Shown: one piece after another, positions 8,807 to 16,764 of the stretch
How positions within the stretch are numbered: position 1 is the first letter of the stretch
Layout of the letters: each line of letters starts with the position of its first letter
Source of the DNA: Comamonas sp. lk
GTDB lineage: Bacteria > Pseudomonadota > Gammaproteobacteria > Burkholderiales > Burkholderiaceae_C
NCBI GenBank assembly: GCA_945861345.1
Contig: CAMATX010000010.1
Location: 1 to 43,407, forward strand
Direction: 5' to 3'
Length of the DNA: 43,407 bases
Translations under genes and position numbers: made by a program
Notes under the pieces: generated by a model
Database searches by the model: none
What the model was told of the DNA's origin: nothing
What the model saw: only the letters and a program-made list of their open reading frames with translations

Positions 8807-9111
8807 GGCGTGTGCTCAGTAGGCGCGGCCGGCTTGGCAATGGGAGCCATTTCACGGGCATAGACCCGCCAGCCGCCGATGCGCCCGACAAGAGCATTGG
8901 CCTGGCGCCAGTCGCCCACCTCAGGGGATTGCCAGGGCTGATAGCCGTCCCAAGCCGATGGGTGGGCTGGCATGCTTGGTTGGGCCCCCTGGGCGCTCAG
9001 GGACATGGGCACTTGCGAGCCCGCTGTGAGTGGGGCGCTGTTTTGCGCCGCGGCCAGGGGCACCAGCGCGCAGGCGCACAGCCACATAGAAAAACGAATA
9101 TTTCGAACCAT
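8803..9111 (-). CDS. Small secreted protein of the copper cluster, unknown function
   Basis: I do not recognise a named domain in this 102-residue protein. The ATG at 9111 is preceded by GAGG at good spacing; a GTG two codons upstream would sit on the ribosome site. The first 22 residues form a signal peptide (hydrophobic stretch ending LAAAQ). The mature part is rich in Pro, Ala, Ser and Trp. It contains the stretch WDGYQPWQSPEVGDWRQAN and then GRIGGWRVYAREM. It has no cysteine or histidine cluster that would form an obvious metal site. The ATGA overlap with the TolC-like gene suggests a function at the same envelope complex (inference). Confidence 0.72.
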   Translation of the reverse strand: MVRNIRFSMWLCACALVPLAAAQNSAPLTAGSQVPMSLSAQGAQPSMPAHPSAWDGYQPWQSPEVGDWRQANALVGRIGGWRVYAREMAPIAKPAAPTEHTP

Positions 9112-9214
9112 AGTCACCTCGCTGGATGGGACGTTGCGTCAAGCGACAAGGCCAGAACGCAAAAACCGGACTCAAGACAGCGACACCTGCGCAGCCCAAA
9201 GGCGCACGTCAGCG

Positions 9215-9685
9215 TCAAGCAGTCTGGGCGGGTGCAGGCTGCGGAGGTCTCTCTAGGGCCGCTAGGTCAGGCGCGGGGAGGTGGGGTTCAAACATGAGGC
9301 TGACGCGTCCCTGCGCCACAAATGCCTCAGGCAAGCGCAAACTGAGCGGCGGCGCCACGCTCAAGCAGCATGCGGCACAGTTGGCGCAACTGCCACAAAC
9401 CTGTTCCGCATCGATAGCTGCGGGGAGCTCAGCGCTGCCCGAAGTTGGAACCAAGCCCTCTTGCGGCTGCAAACTATTTACCAAAGAGACGGAATACAGC
9501 TGGGCTAAGTTCGCGGGCGATGGGTAGGCCGATACGTGAAGCGGAGGGCTTTTGGCACCATGGCCATGACAATCAGCGCCGCCGGAGGCCAAAGCAGGTG
9601 CACAAGACAACAGCCCCAGCCCCAGGACTGCGAACCATTGGAAAAGTCTTGGCAGCACTAACACAGGCCGATTACTCGATGTCAA
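9215..9685 (-). CDS. Cys-rich secreted protein of the copper cluster, unknown function
   Basis: The reading frame can encode up to 156 residues from a TTG at 9685. GTG codons at residues 8 and 10 are alternatives and no ATG is available, so the start is uncertain. A signal peptide covers about 12-34 (ending APALAS). The mature protein has a CHGHG motif (39-43) and a dense cysteine cluster CGSCANCAACC at 97-107, with a C-x2-C-x2-C-x2-CC pattern. This looks like a thiolate metal site or a redox-active cluster. Similar short Cys-rich proteins occur in betaproteobacterial copper loci, but I cannot assign a family. It is the first gene of the minus-strand cluster and is 103 bp from the next one. 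Confidence 0.62.
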   Translation of the reverse strand: MTSSNRPVLVLPRLFQWFAVLGLGLLSCAPALASGGADCHGHGAKSPPLHVSAYPSPANLAQLYSVSLVNSLQPQEGLVPTSGSAELPAAIDAEQVCGSCANCAACCLSVAPPLSLRLPEAFVAQGRVSLMFEPHLPAPDLAALERPPQPAPAQTA

Positions 9686-9726
9686 ACCGGAGGTCGGCTA
9701 TGGTCATACGTAAGCCGAGCAACCAC

Positions 9727-10068
9727 TCAATGGATGACCACCGGATTTTGCGCCAGCCCCGCGTACTGCTCCAGGGTCTCCTCGACCTCTTCCTGGGTCG
9801 GCATATTGACCTGCCAAGCGGCGATGTGCTGCTGGAACAACTCGGCCCAGGAACCGTCGAGATAGACCTCTTTGCCCGAGCGCTTGTCCACGATTTCAAA
9901 ACCGTGGCGCGCCAGCATGGGCACACCTTGGGGGTGCTGGGCCGTCTTGACGTCGCTTAAGGTGGTGTTACCCCCTGCCGAAAAGACGACGGTGCCCTCC
10001 TCGGGCATCTGGCCATTGGCCAGCATATGCGTCACGGTAAAGGATTCGGAGTCGTAAAGCGTGTTCAT
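9727..10068 (-). CDS. DUF3567 family protein
   Basis: This 113-residue cytosolic protein starts at the ATG at 10068; the longer open frame upstream is not conserved. It matches the Burkholderiales DUF3567 family. Its N-terminus is MNTLYDSESFTVTHM, followed by the hallmark GFEIVDKRSGKEVYLDG, SWAELFQQ and QYAGLAQNPVVIH. A glycine-rich insertion, about residues 19-45, separates the two conserved parts. The function is unknown. It has no signal peptide, no membrane segment and no catalytic motif that I recognise. Confidence 0.88.
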   Translation of the reverse strand: MNTLYDSESFTVTHMLANGQMPEEGTVVFSAGGNTTLSDVKTAQHPQGVPMLARHGFEIVDKRSGKEVYLDGSWAELFQQHIAAWQVNMPTQEEVEETLEQYAGLAQNPVVIH

Positions 10069-10141
10069 ACGAGGCGGCAGTAAGAATGTGTGAGCGAAGG
10101 GTAACAGGAAACGGAGCCCCACTCCTGCGCAAAAGGCCAAA

Positions 10142-11284
10142 TCAGGGCTTTTCGGTGCTGCTCCAAACCATGTCGACCTCATCGCCATTGCTTTGCGTGA
10201 GACGGATGCGCACCGGCAAGTAGTCCAGCGCCGGGGCCAGCCACAGCTCCACACGGGTGTCAAAGTCGCCACTGCGCTCGCGCGTGAGCTTGTGCGCAGG
10301 CCAGGGCTTGTCGTCAATGCGCAGCGTCTCGGGCTGGCCCACCAAAAAAGCCCATTGCTCGGCGGTGCGTGCCCCGACTGCCTGGAACGCGATCTGGCTG
10401 CCCGGCGCCGGGCGCTGCTCCTGGGCGGCCCAAATAGCGGCCAATTGGATAAAAACGCTGAGTTGGTCTTGCGCCATTGGTAGCAGCCCTACGTCTGGGG
10501 TATTGGCGCTAAAGCTGATCTTGCCTTTGTCGCGCTCGAAGTGTGCCGCCACTTCACTGCGCGTTTTGTCACCAAAGCGCTTGGGCTCCAGGCCTTGGGC
10601 GGTTAGCAGGCCTTTGCTGGTCTGCACCCGCGACCCCAGCAAGAAATGGCGGATACCCAAGCGCGCGGTGTAGTTGCTACCGTCTTGCAGCCACAAAAGT
10701 TCGCCCCCGACGTAGTATTTAAAGCCGCTGATGGTGCCCGATACGTCGTATTTCAGGCGCGTGGAAGCAGGAATCGCGTAGCTATACACCGGCAGCGGGC
10801 TCACACCGCTGGCGCCTGCCGTGGCACTGCCCTCAGCGGCGGGTGGCACTGTGGCGACGGGCGGGGGGTTATGGTTGGCAGTGGTGGCGCTCGCGCTGGA
10901 ACTTGGGCTTGCACCCAGGCTCGGCTCCGGCCTGTCCGATGCGGGAGCCGAGGCCGGCGCTGCTGCCGGCGTTAAAGGGCTCGGTGGCATCGCTGGCTCT
11001 TGAAAGCTGGGAACATTGGGCGCGCTGTTGGCCGCAGTAGGGGTTGCAACGGCCCCAGGGGCCATGCGTGCAGGCTGCGCAGCGTTGGGCGCAACCGTGA
11101 CCGACGCTGCGCCCAATTGAATGCTGCGGGTAATAAAGGCCTGATTAAGCTCGCCGGCCTCGGGCGCTGCGGCAGAGCCGGGCAGCATGCGCCCGAGCAA
11201 GTGCAGGCCCAGCGCGTGAAGCAAGACCACCAGCAGCACACAGCCGGCGATGACCCACCCATAGCGCCCCAGACGTCCTGCCAT
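10142..11284 (-). CDS. DUF3108 family membrane-anchored protein
   Basis: This 380-residue protein has one N-terminal membrane helix (about 11-33). A long Pro/Ala/Ser-rich periplasmic linker follows (about 40-165), then a C-terminal DUF3108 beta-rich domain. That domain runs from about 175 (STRLKYDVSGTISGFKYYVGGELLW) to the end (EVDMVWSSTEKP). DUF3108 proteins are periplasmic and their role is unknown. The linker may span the periplasm in a TonB-like manner (inference). It starts 6 bp after the preceding small gene, so the two are likely co-transcribed. Confidence 0.82.
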   Translation of the reverse strand: MAGRLGRYGWVIAGCVLLVVLLHALGLHLLGRMLPGSAAAPEAGELNQAFITRSIQLGAASVTVAPNAAQPARMAPGAVATPTAANSAPNVPSFQEPAMPPSPLTPAAAPASAPASDRPEPSLGASPSSSASATTANHNPPPVATVPPAAEGSATAGASGVSPLPVYSYAIPASTRLKYDVSGTISGFKYYVGGELLWLQDGSNYTARLGIRHFLLGSRVQTSKGLLTAQGLEPKRFGDKTRSEVAAHFERDKGKISFSANTPDVGLLPMAQDQLSVFIQLAAIWAAQEQRPAPGSQIAFQAVGARTAEQWAFLVGQPETLRIDDKPWPAHKLTRERSGDFDTRVELWLAPALDYLPVRIRLTQSNGDEVDMVWSSTEKP

Positions 11285-11290
11285 CGCGCC

Positions 11291-11623
11291 TTACTCCAAT
11301 GGCAGCTGCGCTGGCTGCCAAGCGGGTGGCGGCCATTGCAGAAGTTCAGCCAGGCGCGACACGACCCAGCGCGCCTCCTCGGGCGCCACGGGCGCTTCGG
11401 GGCCGCTCAGGCCTTGCAGGCATTGCTCCAGCACCTGGCCGGACGGTGCATCGCTGCGCAACTGCATCTCGCTGGCGTGGGTGGTGAGCATCTGGGCCAT
11501 GTCTTCGCACAGCTCGTAGCGGGCGGCCAGTTCGGCGAGCCCCAGCGTGGGCCGTTGTTTGCCTGGCGGAAGGTACACGGCCACAAAGCTGGGCGGCATG
11601 AAAAGCTGGTTGTCCTCGCTCAC
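11291..11623 (-). CDS. Small conserved Burkholderiales protein (often labelled 'ATPase with chaperone activity')
   Basis: I choose the GTG at 11623 as the start. The resulting N-terminus (SEDNQLFMPPSFVAVYLPPGK) matches the MS-D/E-DNQL-PPSF opening that I recall for this small family; an ATG at 11599 would remove it. The product is 110 residues. Other family traits are AARYELCEDMAQMLTTHA and a C-terminal WVVSRLAELLQWPPP. Homologues are often named 'ATPase with chaperone activity', but there is no Walker motif here and the label should not be trusted. The function is unknown. It sits 22 bp after the helicase gene and 6 bp before the DUF3108 gene. Confidence 0.75.
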   Translation of the reverse strand: MSEDNQLFMPPSFVAVYLPPGKQRPTLGLAELAARYELCEDMAQMLTTHASEMQLRSDAPSGQVLEQCLQGLSGPEAPVAPEEARWVVSRLAELLQWPPPAWQPAQLPLE

Positions 11624-11645
11624 TGCGTCACCCGTGGCGGCTAGA

Positions 11646-13010
11646 TCAGACGGTTTGCGCGCTGGCCGCCAGAGCGGCAGCGGCGCGCAGTTTGTCTTTT
11701 TTGCTGGGGCGAAGACCCTTGCGCCCGCCGTGGGGGTCGGCCGGCGCAGCGCCCAAAGGGGGCGCCATAGGGGCGGTGTCGGGCGCAGGCTCAAAACCGG
11801 GCTCGGTGCCCAAAACCACGTCCAGCCCATGGCGTTTACTGATCAGCGTCCAGTGCGCCTGCATAGGTGGCGTCACCAGGCTGATGGCCTGGCCCGCCAG
11901 CCCCGCCCGCGCGGTGCGTCCAATGCGGTGTGTGTAGTCTTGCGCCGAGCGCGGCAGGTCGTAATTGACGACGGCGGGCAGTTCGGCGATGTCGATACCG
12001 CGCGCCGCCAAATCGGTCGCCACCACCACGCCAATGCGCCCAGCCTTGAAGTCTGCCAATACCTGGCTGCGTTTGCCTTGGCTTAAACGGCCGTGCAAGG
12101 GCTCGGCGCGCACGCCGGTTTTGCGCAGCTTATCGGCCACGATTTCGGCAGCAAACTGGGTCGCCACAAACACCAAGGTGCGGCTCCAGGCATGTTGAGC
12201 AAGCAAATGGCGCAGCAAGCGGGTGCGCATGCCGGCGTCGACCAGCATAGCCGATTGGGCAATATCGGCCTGCAATGTCGGCGCCTCGCTGAGTTCCACG
12301 CGCAAGGGTTGGTGCAGCAGGCTGTTGGCCAGCACGTCCAGCGCAGGGGCAAAAGTCGCGGACAAAAACAAGCGTTGCCCGGGCTGGGGCACGCGGGCCA
12401 CGATGGCCTGCACCTCTTCGGAAAAACCGTGCTCCAGCAAGCGGTCGGCCTCATCAAGCACCAGGCTTTGCACCCGGTCCAGGGGCAAGGCATGGTGGGC
12501 CAACACGTCCAGCAAGCGCCCAGGCGTGGCAACCATGAGGTCGGTGCCACCGCGCAGCGCCCGCAATTGGGCCTGCAAGGAAACGCCGCCAAACACGGTG
12601 TTGACCTTGACGGGCACCGGCAGGTCACGCGCGAGTTCGCGCAGCACCTCAAAGACTTGCAGGGCCAGCTCGCGCGTGGGCACCAGCACCAGCACACGCA
12701 CGCAATGCGCACCCCGGGCACCCAAGGGCGCCGGGCTTTGCAAGCGCTGCAGCAAGGGCAGCGCGTAAGCGAGGGTTTTGCCCGACCCGGTGGGCGCGCA
12801 GACCCACAGGTCGCGGCCTTCCAAAATCGCCTGCAGCGAGGCGCTTTGCACAGCGGTGGGCTCGGCCACGCCGGCGGCCTGGGCAGCAGCCCGCAGTGCG
12901 GGCGTCAGGGAAGCGAGGAAAGGCGTATCAGGCCTTCTTGGCGTAGGCGCTGCACCAGGCCTGGGCCGGGACTTGCTTGCCCGCAAACAGGGGGCAACCG
13001 CCCGCTGCAT
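11646..13010 (-). CDS. DEAD-box ATP-dependent RNA helicase (RhlE-like)
   Basis: This is a complete DEAD-box helicase. Motifs in order are a Q-motif region (PFLASL to EPTAVQ), I (APTGSGKT, 72-79), Ia (PTRELA), Ib (TPGRLL), II (DEAD), III (SAT), V (ATDLAARGID) and VI (HRIGRTARAG). A basic tail with a lysine cluster (RKGLRPSKKDK) probably helps RNA binding. The start is difficult. The nearest in-frame ATG is at 13010, giving 454 residues but overlapping the HiPIP gene by 83 bp. A TTG at 12986 is the only closer codon before the Q motif. It probably acts in RNA structure remodelling, ribosome assembly or mRNA decay. Confidence 0.88.
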   Translation of the reverse strand: MQRAVAPCLRASKSRPRPGAAPTPRRPDTPFLASLTPALRAAAQAAGVAEPTAVQSASLQAILEGRDLWVCAPTGSGKTLAYALPLLQRLQSPAPLGARGAHCVRVLVLVPTRELALQVFEVLRELARDLPVPVKVNTVFGGVSLQAQLRALRGGTDLMVATPGRLLDVLAHHALPLDRVQSLVLDEADRLLEHGFSEEVQAIVARVPQPGQRLFLSATFAPALDVLANSLLHQPLRVELSEAPTLQADIAQSAMLVDAGMRTRLLRHLLAQHAWSRTLVFVATQFAAEIVADKLRKTGVRAEPLHGRLSQGKRSQVLADFKAGRIGVVVATDLAARGIDIAELPAVVNYDLPRSAQDYTHRIGRTARAGLAGQAISLVTPPMQAHWTLISKRHGLDVVLGTEPGFEPAPDTAPMAPPLGAAPADPHGGRKGLRPSKKDKLRAAAALAASAQTV

Positions 13011-13233
13011 CGCCCGCTTTGCCTTGGAACAAGGCGCAGTTACCGCAGTTTTGGCCGGCAGCGTATTTGGGGAATTTGGATTTGTCGACCTTGGTGCCGT
13101 CGGCTTTGTAGCCCAGGCTGGCCGCGTTGGCATCAGACTCGGCCACCAAGGGCGGGGCAGCGAAAACAGCACCCGACACCAAGGCGCTGGCACCTAAACC
13201 GAGTTGGGCCACAAATTCACGACGATTTGACAT
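12928..13233 (-). CDS. High-potential iron-sulfur protein (HiPIP)
   Basis: This 101-residue protein starts at the ATG at 13233, which has an AAGGA ribosome site. The N-terminus is a Tat signal (SNRREFVAQLG followed by a hydrophobic stretch and VFAAP), as usual for HiPIPs, which fold with their [4Fe-4S] cluster before export. Cluster ligands are C63, C66, C80 and C94 in the patterns CGNC, GGCPLFAGK and AWCSAY. HiPIPs carry electrons in the periplasm between cytochrome complexes and oxidases or reaction centres. The 3' end overlaps the start of the helicase frame. A palindrome lies upstream, in a promoter region of about 115 bp. Confidence 0.95.
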   Translation of the reverse strand: MSNRREFVAQLGLGASALVSGAVFAAPPLVAESDANAASLGYKADGTKVDKSKFPKYAAGQNCGNCALFQGKAGDAAGGCPLFAGKQVPAQAWCSAYAKKA

Positions 13234-13280
13234 GCTAAGTTCCTTCAAGTAAATAAAACAAAAATACCAAAATCGATAAC

Positions 13281-13294
13281 CAATGGCGCCATTG
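13281..13294. promoter_or_regulatory. 14-bp perfect palindrome upstream of the HiPIP gene
   Basis: The sequence CAATGGCGCCATTG is a perfect 14-bp inverted repeat without a spacer. It lies 48 bp upstream of the HiPIP start, in the only intergenic region between pgk and the HiPIP gene. Its position fits an operator for a dimeric regulator close to the promoter. I do not recognise it as a consensus of a known regulator. A chance palindrome cannot be excluded. Confidence 0.4.
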
Positions 13295-13348
13295 TCACCG
13301 TTGCGCGCCGCACAGCCGCCAAAGCCACACAATACCCTAGGGCTTTGC

Positions 13349-14548
13349 TCAGTTGGCCTGGGCCGCGCGCCGGGCCAAAATCTCGAAAGCCGGCAGGGTT
13401 TTGCCCTCGAGCACCTCTAAAAATGCCCCGCCACCGGTCGAAATATAGCCCACTTGGTTTGCGATGCCGTACTTGGCAATGGCCGCCAAGGTGTCGCCGC
13501 CCCCGGCAATGCTAAAGGCGCTGGACTGGGCAATGGCCTGGGCCAGGACTTTGGTGCCGTTCTCAAAAGCCGCATACTCAAACACGCCCACGGGGCCGTT
13601 CCAAACGATGGTGCCCGCGCGCATCAGTTGTGCGGCCAGGGCCTGGGCGGTTTGGGGGCCGATGTCCAGAATCAGGTCGTCGTCTTGCACCTCGCTGGCC
13701 GCTTTGATGGTCGCTGGCGCAGCGGCGGCAAAGGCTTTGGCCGTCACCACGTCGGTGGGTATGGGCACCTCGGCGCCGCGCTCGCGCATGGCCTCAATGA
13801 CCGCACGCGCCTCATCCAGCAAATCGGGCTCGGCGAGGCTTTTGCCGATCTTCATACCCGCCGCCAGCATAAAGGTGTTGGCGATGCCGCCGCCCACAAT
13901 GAGCTGGTCCACATTGGCCGACAGGCTTTTCAGAATGGTGAGCTTGGTCGAGACTTTGGAGCCCGCCACGATGGCCACCAGCGGACGGCGCGGGGCCAGC
14001 AGGGCTTTGGCAATGGCGTCCATCTCGGCGGCCAGCAGGGGCCCGGCGCAGGCGATTTTGGCGAACTCGGCAATCCCGTAGGTGCTCGCTTCGGCGCGGT
14101 GGGCGGTGCCAAACGCGTCGTGCACAAAGATATCGCACAGCGCGGCCATTTTGCGCGCTAGAGCGGGGTCGTTTTTCTTCTCGCCGGGGTTCACGCGGCA
14201 GTTCTCCAGCAGCACCACCTCGCCCCGGCGCACGGCCACGCCCTCGGTCCAGTCGCTGCGCAGCGCCACCGGGCGCCCGAGCAGCTCCGAGAGGCGCTGG
14301 GCCACGGGCGCCAAGGAGTCCTCGGGGCGCAGCGTGCCCTCGGTGGGGCGGCCCAGGTGCGAGGTGACCATCACCGCCGCACCCGACTCCAGCGCCATCT
14401 CAATGCATTTCACACTGGCGCGGATGCGCGTGTCTTCGGTGATGCGGCCTTGCGCGTCCTGAGGCACGTTGAGATCGGCACGGATGAACACCCGGGTTCC
14501 GGCCACCTTGCCCTGGATGCATAAATCTTGAAAGCGGATAACGTTCAT
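13349..14548 (-). CDS. pgk: Phosphoglycerate kinase
   Basis: This 399-residue enzyme converts 1,3-bisphosphoglycerate and ADP to 3-phosphoglycerate and ATP in glycolysis, and works in reverse in the Calvin cycle and gluconeogenesis. The N-terminal domain has the signature [13 protein letters not shown], followed by SHLGRPTEG for substrate binding. The C-terminal nucleotide domain ends with [15 protein letters not shown] use the ATG at 14548 (MNVIRFQDL), where PGK homologues begin, although the open frame continues upstream. The length is normal. It is not next to a gap gene in this window; azlD lies upstream and the HiPIP gene downstream. Confidence 0.97.
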   Translation of the reverse strand: MNVIRFQDLCIQGKVAGTRVFIRADLNVPQDAQGRITEDTRIRASVKCIEMALESGAAVMVTSHLGRPTEGTLRPEDSLAPVAQRLSELLGRPVALRSDWTEGVAVRRGEVVLLENCRVNPGEKKNDPALARKMAALCDIFVHDAFGTAHRAEASTYGIAEFAKIACAGPLLAAEMDAIAKALLAPRRPLVAIVAGSKVSTKLTILKSLSANVDQLIVGGGIANTFMLAAGMKIGKSLAEPDLLDEARAVIEAMRERGAEVPIPTDVVTAKAFAAAAPATIKAASEVQDDDLILDIGPQTAQALAAQLMRAGTIVWNGPVGVFEYAAFENGTKVLAQAIAQSSAFSIAGGGDTLAAIAKYGIANQVGYISTGGGAFLEVLEGKTLPAFEILARRAAQAN

Positions 14549-14597
14549 GGCGGATCGATCAATGAAAAAAGCGGTGCCGGCGAAGCAGTTGGCGCAG

Positions 14598-14603
14598 ATT
14601 GTA
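14598..14603 (-). promoter_or_regulatory. Possible -10 box (TACAAT) for pgk
   Basis: Reading on the minus strand, TACAAT lies about 50 bp upstream of the pgk start, in the 77-bp gap after azlD. It differs from the sigma-70 -10 consensus by one base. A good -35 hexamer is not visible at 16-18 bp, so this is only a candidate. Confidence 0.3.
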
Positions 14604-14625
14604 GGCAGGCCCGCCCAAGCCGCGC

Positions 14626-15021
14626 TTACCAGCCCAGGCCAATGTGTAAAGGCAAATAAACGGCCATGCCGCTCACAATCGTGCCCAGCACCGCCTGCCC
14701 GCCGCCTCGGCGCCAAAAGAAATAGGTGGCCCCGGCGATGGCGCCATACAGGCGCGCATCAAAAGGCGTGTGGATAAAGACGCCGTGCGTCATCACAATT
14801 TCGGGCAGTACCACGGCCGACAAGGCGGCAATGGGTGCGTATTCCAAGCCCCGCTGCGCCCAGCGCGGCAGGTACCAAGGCGTCTGCGAAATAAAGAAAA
14901 AGGAACGCGCAAGCATGGTCACGCCGCCCATGAGCATGATGGTGATCAGCGTCCAGGGCTGGTGCGAGGGCCAGGTGCTCGCTTGCAGCCAAGCCCAGAT
15001 CGTGTCCATGAAGGCGTTCAT
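14626..15021 (-). CDS. azlD: AzlD-family branched-chain amino acid exporter subunit
   Basis: This 131-residue protein has about four hydrophobic segments and belongs to the AzlD family. Family features include the [18 protein letters not shown] segment and the tail [15 protein letters not shown]. AzlC and AzlD together form a two-subunit exporter; the Bacillus pair exports 4-azaleucine, and the E. coli YgaZH pair exports valine. It starts 1 bp after the azlC stop, so the subunits are translated together. The assigned role is taken from the family, and the transported amino acid here is not known. Confidence 0.9.
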   Translation of the reverse strand: MNAFMDTIWAWLQASTWPSHQPWTLITIMLMGGVTMLARSFFFISQTPWYLPRWAQRGLEYAPIAALSAVVLPEIVMTHGVFIHTPFDARLYGAIAGATYFFWRRGGGQAVLGTIVSGMAVYLPLHIGLGW

Positions 15022-15022
15022 G

Positions 15023-15757
15023 TCAGCCCTCCTCTTTCAATGCCGGAGCCAGCGCGCTTTCCATCGCCAGACACAAACCCACGGCGACAGCGATAGCCAG
15101 CAAAATATTGAGCTTGAGCGGCAGCGCATACGCAGCCACCGCCACGCTGGCAGCCAAGGCTGCCGACATCACCCGCAAGCGGCTGGTCGCCAAAGAGCAG
15201 AGCACCCCCGTGAGCGCCAGTACGCCAGCAAAACCCAGACCCCAAGCCGGCGGAATGTAGTTAGCCAGCGCCACACCCAGCACGCTGCAAGACATCCAGC
15301 TAAACCAGTTGATGCCGGCATTGCCGGCCAGGTAGGCGGTTTGCGCCAAGCGCTCGGGTTCTTGGTCCGCAGGCACCGGGTAGCGGCGGGTAAAGAGTGC
15401 GTAGGTCAGGTCCGCCGTGAAATAGCCCACCACCAGCCGCTGCCAGCGCGGCAGGTGCATCACGTAGCTGCGCATGTGCGCGCTAAACACCACAAAGCGC
15501 AAATTGACACAAAAAGCGGTCACCAAAATCACCCACATCGGCGCTCCGGCAGCAAGCAAGGGGATGGCCGCAAGCTGCGAACTGCCGGCAAAAACAAACA
15601 AGCTCATGGCCAGCGCGTCCACTGTGCTCATGCCCGACTTGACCATGGCTACGCCGGTCATCAAACCCCAGGCAGCAATGCCCGGAGCGACCGAGAGCAT
15701 GTCAAAAAAACCTTGGCGGTAATCCGGGTGCGACCGGTACTGGCGGGACCAAAACAT
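15023..15757 (-). CDS. azlC: AzlC-family branched-chain amino acid exporter subunit
   Basis: This 244-residue membrane protein has about six to seven hydrophobic segments. Family signatures are the GFFDMLSVAPGIAAWGLMTGVAM region, FVFAGSSQLAAIPLL, and NLRFVVFSAHM. It is the large subunit of an AzlCD/YgaZH type exporter. The start is the ATG at 15757, which shares one base with the fmt stop (TGATG junction); the longer open frame lies inside fmt. Overlap with fmt and coupling to azlD place it in the def-fmt-azlC-azlD operon. Its physiological link to formylation genes is unclear. Confidence 0.93.
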   Translation of the reverse strand: MFWSRQYRSHPDYRQGFFDMLSVAPGIAAWGLMTGVAMVKSGMSTVDALAMSLFVFAGSSQLAAIPLLAAGAPMWVILVTAFCVNLRFVVFSAHMRSYVMHLPRWQRLVVGYFTADLTYALFTRRYPVPADQEPERLAQTAYLAGNAGINWFSWMSCSVLGVALANYIPPAWGLGFAGVLALTGVLCSLATSRLRVMSAALAASVAVAAYALPLKLNILLAIAVAVGLCLAMESALAPALKEEG

Positions 15758-16764
15758 CAGGGAGCGCCGCCTTGCGCATCCACCGAAAAACACTGGCCGG
15801 GCGCAAGCGGATGGCCCTGCAAGAACGGCGCTGCGGCCAGGCGCTTGCCGCCGGGGCGCTGCAACTGCGTCAGCCGCACGCAACCGCCCTCGCCCGTAGC
15901 CACCAGGATGCCGTCGCCGTCCACCGCGAGGATGTGTCCGGGTGGCGCCTTGGCTGGTGCGTGGCCCGCGTGGCCATCTTGGCTCAGCGCCTGGGCGGCC
16001 CAGACTTTGAGCGTCTCACCACCAAGGCTGGCGCTGGCGCCGGGGAAGGGGTCCAAAGCGCGCACTTTGCGGGCAATGACATGCGCCGGCTGGCGCCAAT
16101 CAATGGCGGCTTCACTTTTCTCGATTTTGTGGGCGTAGCACACGCCTTGTGCGGGCTGGGAACGCGGCTGAAGCGCGTCCGCCTGGGCCAGGGTTTGCAG
16201 CATCAAATCGGCCCCGAGGGCTGCCAGGCGGTCGTGCAAGGTGGCGGTGCTTTCGTCCGGGGCGATGGGCAGCGCAGACTGCAAGAGCATGGGCCCGGTG
16301 TCCAGGCCGGCATCCATTTGCATGATGGTCACGCCACTGTGGGCGTCGCCGGCCTCAATGGCGCGGTGGATGGGCGCGGCGCCGCGCCAGCGTGGCAGCA
16401 AAGAGGCGTGGATATTGAAGCAACCGCGCTGCCCGGGACCGGCCATATCGTCCAGCACCCATTGCGGAAGAATCAGGCCGTAAGCAACAACCACCATGGC
16501 TTCGGCTTGGGCCTGCGCGACCAGCGCACGGGCCTGGGCGGCCTGCTCGCCATGGGCACCGTCCAAGCGCAAACTGGTGGGCTGGGCCAGCGCCAAGCCC
16601 TGCTCCAGCGCGAATTGTTTGACCGGCGAGGGCTGCAGCTTCATGCCGCGGCCAGCGGGGCGGTCGGGTTGGGTCAGCACCAAGGCCACGGTGTGGCCGG
16701 CCGCATGCAAGCGCTCGAGCGCGGTGCGTGCAAATACCGGGGTGCCGGCAAAAATCAGCCTCAA
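15757..16764 (-). CDS. fmt: Methionyl-tRNA formyltransferase, TTG start
   Basis: This 335-residue enzyme transfers a formyl group from 10-formyl-THF to initiator Met-tRNA. The N-terminal catalytic domain begins (M)[11 protein letters not shown]. It contains the [12 protein letters not shown] region preceded by FNIHA; N117, H119 and D155 (in GLDTG) match the transformylase catalytic triad. A C-terminal OB-like tRNA-binding domain follows. No ATG precedes RLIFAGTP within range: the start is a TTG at 16764 that overlaps the def stop in a TTGA junction, an analogue of the common ATGA coupling. Longer frames reaching into def would add unconserved sequence. Confidence 0.95.
   Translation of the reverse strand: MRLIFAGTPVFARTALERLHAAGHTVALVLTQPDRPAGRGMKLQPSPVKQFALEQGLALAQPTSLRLDGAHGEQAAQARALVAQAQAEAMVVVAYGLILPQWVLDDMAGPGQRGCFNIHASLLPRWRGAAPIHRAIEAGDAHSGVTIMQMDAGLDTGPMLLQSALPIAPDESTATLHDRLAALGADLMLQTLAQADALQPRSQPAQGVCYAHKIEKSEAAIDWRQPAHVIARKVRALDPFPGASASLGGETLKVWAAQALSQDGHAGHAPAKAPPGHILAVDGDGILVATGEGGCVRLTQLQRPGGKRLAAAPFLQGHPLAPGQCFSVDAQGGAP

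Noticed and set aside
9680..9685. TTGACA resembling a -35 box at the start of the Cys-rich gene
   Set aside because: No acceptable -10 hexamer at 16-20 bp follows, and the bases are also the candidate TTG start region, so I did not list a promoter.
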